Translations under genes and position numbers: made by a program | Part shown: one piece after another, positions 6,557-7,303 of the stretch | Layout of the letters: every line of letters begins with the position of its first letter | How positions within the stretch are numbered: position 1 is the first letter of the stretch | Assembly: GCA_030620455.1 (NCBI GenBank) | Contig: JAUXEQ010000072.1 | Span: forward strand, 1-7,303 | Length of the DNA stretch: 7,303 bases | Reading direction: 5' to 3' | From: a bacterium | GTDB lineage: Bacteria > UBP14 > UBA6098 > B30-G16 | The notes under the pieces: model-generated | What the model saw: only the letters and a program-made list of their open reading frames with translations | What the model was told of the DNA's origin: nothing | Databases searched by the model: none

Positions 6557-6620
6557 TTGTTGATAACTTGTTAATATATTCAGGTTAAAAAAAGGAATTT
6601 ATATTGAATTTATTCTTATG

Positions 6621-6646
6621 CAAGGAATTAAAGGCAATTGTCCTTG
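6621..6646. repeat. Hairpin, 6-bp stem plus extension
   Basis: CAAGGA (6621-6626) pairs with TCCTTG (6641-6646). A further ATT/AAT pairing across a 2-nt bulge extends the stem to about 9 bp, with an AAAGGC loop on the + strand. On the - strand it lies 65-90 bases before the lepA start, with no U-tract after it, so it looks like a leader structure more than a terminator. Confidence 0.4.
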
Positions 6647-6703
6647 TAAAATATTTGAAGTTATTATTTTATTGTCTGATTTCGCAACTGCAAGCCTTGC
6701 ACC

Positions 6704-6727
6704 AAATTTGCTTTTGAAATTTGCTTT
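6704..6727. repeat. 11-bp direct repeat, 13-bp period
   Basis: AAATTTGCTTT occurs at 6704-6714 and again at 6717-6727, separated by TG. The match is exact over 11 bases. It could be replication slippage or a paired protein-binding site, with the copies a little over one helical turn apart on the same face. Only two copies are present. Confidence 0.6.
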
Positions 6728-6744
6728 CTATCTCTCGATATATT

Positions 6745-6760
6745 TTCCTTGGGGAAGGAA
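6745..6760. repeat. Perfect short hairpin with a GGGG loop
   Basis: TTCCTT (6745-6750) and AAGGAA (6755-6760) form a perfect 6-bp stem around GGGG on the + strand (CCCC on the - strand). No T-run follows on either strand, so this is not a standard terminator. The left arm plus the next base, TTCCTTG, is also complementary to CAAGGAA at 6795-6801 and at 6621-6627, so alternative pairings are possible. Confidence 0.4.
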
Positions 6761-6913
6761 GAGTTGGCGAATAGAAGGACTGAATTATAAGGATCAAGGA
6801 ACTTAGTGGATTGCGAATCGCGGTTTGGAAAGGATTAATTCATATTCACATGATAGATGTAAAATAATAGTTTAAGTATAAAATTAGTCAAAGTATTTAT
6901 GATTAATTTGTTG

Positions 6914-7303
6914 TTATAATTTCAAGAAGATATTATCGACACCTTTTTTCCCCTTTTTTCCCCTATTTATTTCTCCAGCGCAAAATGCATTGAATGCTGT
7001 AAGTGCTTCAAGTGCAATATCCAATTCGCTTGCGGATACAATAATTAGATAACCAAATCCCATATTAAAAGTTCGATACATTTCTTGTGATTCTATATTG
7101 CCAATTCTGCGGATAAGTTTCATAATCGATGGTGTTGTGACACTATCTGGATAAATTCTTGCGAAGCAGTTTTCTGGAAGAACTCTAATCAAATTCCCCG
7201 GAACTCCTCCGCCAGTGATGTGCGCCATCCCATGTATCGGTACTTTATCGCGCAACTTATGCACCGCTGGAACATAGAGCTTATGAATAGCGAGTAATGC
7301 TTC
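6914..7303 (-). CDS. purM: Phosphoribosylformylglycinamidine cyclo-ligase (AIR synthase), C-terminal fragment
   Basis: The frame runs off the right edge, so 129 residues are visible, roughly the last third of a protein usually near 345. The frame is open through the GTG at 7262-7264, which is an internal Val and not the start. Diagnostic PurM motifs are clear: LYVPAV, then HGMAHITGGG followed by V-P-G-N-L-I-R-V-L-P, then EMYRTFNMGFGY. PurM closes the imidazole ring, converting FGAM and ATP to AIR in step five of de novo purine synthesis, as a cytoplasmic dimer. The HITGGG loop and the FNMG segment belong to the C-terminal domain of the AIRS/PurM fold. The tail is unusually Lys/Gly-rich, encoded by a G4A6 tandem repeat (6944-6963). 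No other purine gene is in view, and lepA lies 357 bp downstream on the same strand. Confidence 0.95.
   Translation of the reverse strand, partial: EALLAIHKLYVPAVHKLRDKVPIHGMAHITGGGVPGNLIRVLPENCFARIYPDSVTTPSIMKLIRRIGNIESQEMYRTFNMGFGYLIIVSASELDIALEALTAFNAFCAGEINRGKKGKKGVDNIFLKL
6944..6963 (-). repeat. Tandem GGGGAAAAAA repeat near the purM 3' end
   Basis: Two perfect 10-bp units, GGGGAAAAAA on the coding strand (6963-6954 and 6953-6944), encode part of RGKKGKKG. The unit is not a multiple of three, so gain or loss of one would change the frame. In the first unit the reading phase is A-AAA-AAG (6959-6953), the classic heptamer for -1 slippage. Confidence 0.75.

Larger units (their letters stand above)
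6557..6913. other. 357-bp purM-lepA spacer with hairpins and repeats, no convincing gene
   Basis: This is the longest gene-free stretch in the window. A 62-codon + strand frame (6618-6806) has no ribosome site and no recognisable motif, and a 38-codon - strand open stretch has no start, so I call neither. The region holds two hairpins (6621-6646, 6745-6760), an 11-bp direct repeat (6704-6727), and scattered CAAGGAA/TTCCTTG words. It may be a long lepA leader, a small RNA locus or decayed sequence. I found no tRNA-like fold and no standard terminator after purM. Confidence 0.5.

Noticed and set aside
6579..6629. lepA promoter candidates (TTCCTT or TTGCAT with TATAAA)
   Set aside because: Either the -35 matches poorly or the spacing is 14 bp; none is good enough to annotate.
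6602..6715. Open - strand stretch of about 38 codons reading KFGARLAVAKSDNK and onward
   Set aside because: It looks protein-like at first but has a stop just upstream and no start codon; with no homologue I can name, a gene remnant is unproven.
6618..6806. 62-residue + strand open frame in the purM-lepA spacer
   Set aside because: There is no ribosome site, no recognisable motif and a composition like translated noncoding DNA; it runs antisense to the direction of both flanking genes.
1..7303. CRISPR array, insertion sequence, tRNA, toxin-antitoxin or defence cassette
   Set aside because: No repeat-spacer pattern, transposase motifs, terminal repeats, T-loop-like sequence or paired small genes are visible; the coding content is ordinary housekeeping plus one unknown exported protein.

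Overview
The window is AT-rich bacterial DNA (my rough impression is under 40% GC) carrying core housekeeping genes. Clear Shine-Dalgarno sites precede two of the genes, which argues against a typical Bacteroidetes. I cannot place the phylum. The style fits an uncultured, moderately AT-rich bacterium, possibly an FCB-related candidate phylum, but that is a guess.

Layout from left to right: (1) the last 61 codons of a flavin-reductase-family gene on the + strand, ending at 187. (2) A 139-bp gap with a possible + strand promoter and a long-loop inverted repeat. (3) A stand-alone CheY-like response regulator on the - strand (327-710). (4) A 136-bp divergent control region with two short dyads. 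(5) A + strand pair, a YjbQ/UPF0047 family gene (847-1263) joined by a one-base stop/start overlap to priA (1263-3668). (6) A + strand gene for an exported protein of unknown function (3743-4501). (7) A 249-bp convergent gap. (8) lepA on the - strand (4751-6556). (9) A 357-bp gap without a convincing gene but with hairpins and repeats. (10) The C-terminal 129 codons of purM on the - strand, running off the right edge.

The functions do not form one pathway: replication restart (PriA), translation (LepA/EF4), purine synthesis (PurM), an orphan signalling receiver, a flavin-dependent redox protein and an exported unknown. The only strong sign of co-expression is the overlap of the YjbQ-family gene with priA. 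purM and lepA share a strand but are separated by 357 bp.

I see no CRISPR array, insertion sequence, rRNA, tRNA or defence cassette, and no convincing new multi-gene system. The items most worth checking are the exported protein with a calcium-loop-like motif, the DEEQ form of PriA motif II, the G4A6 tandem repeat with an in-phase slippery heptamer at the end of purM, the structured purM-lepA gap, and the two dyads between the response regulator and the YjbQ-family gene.
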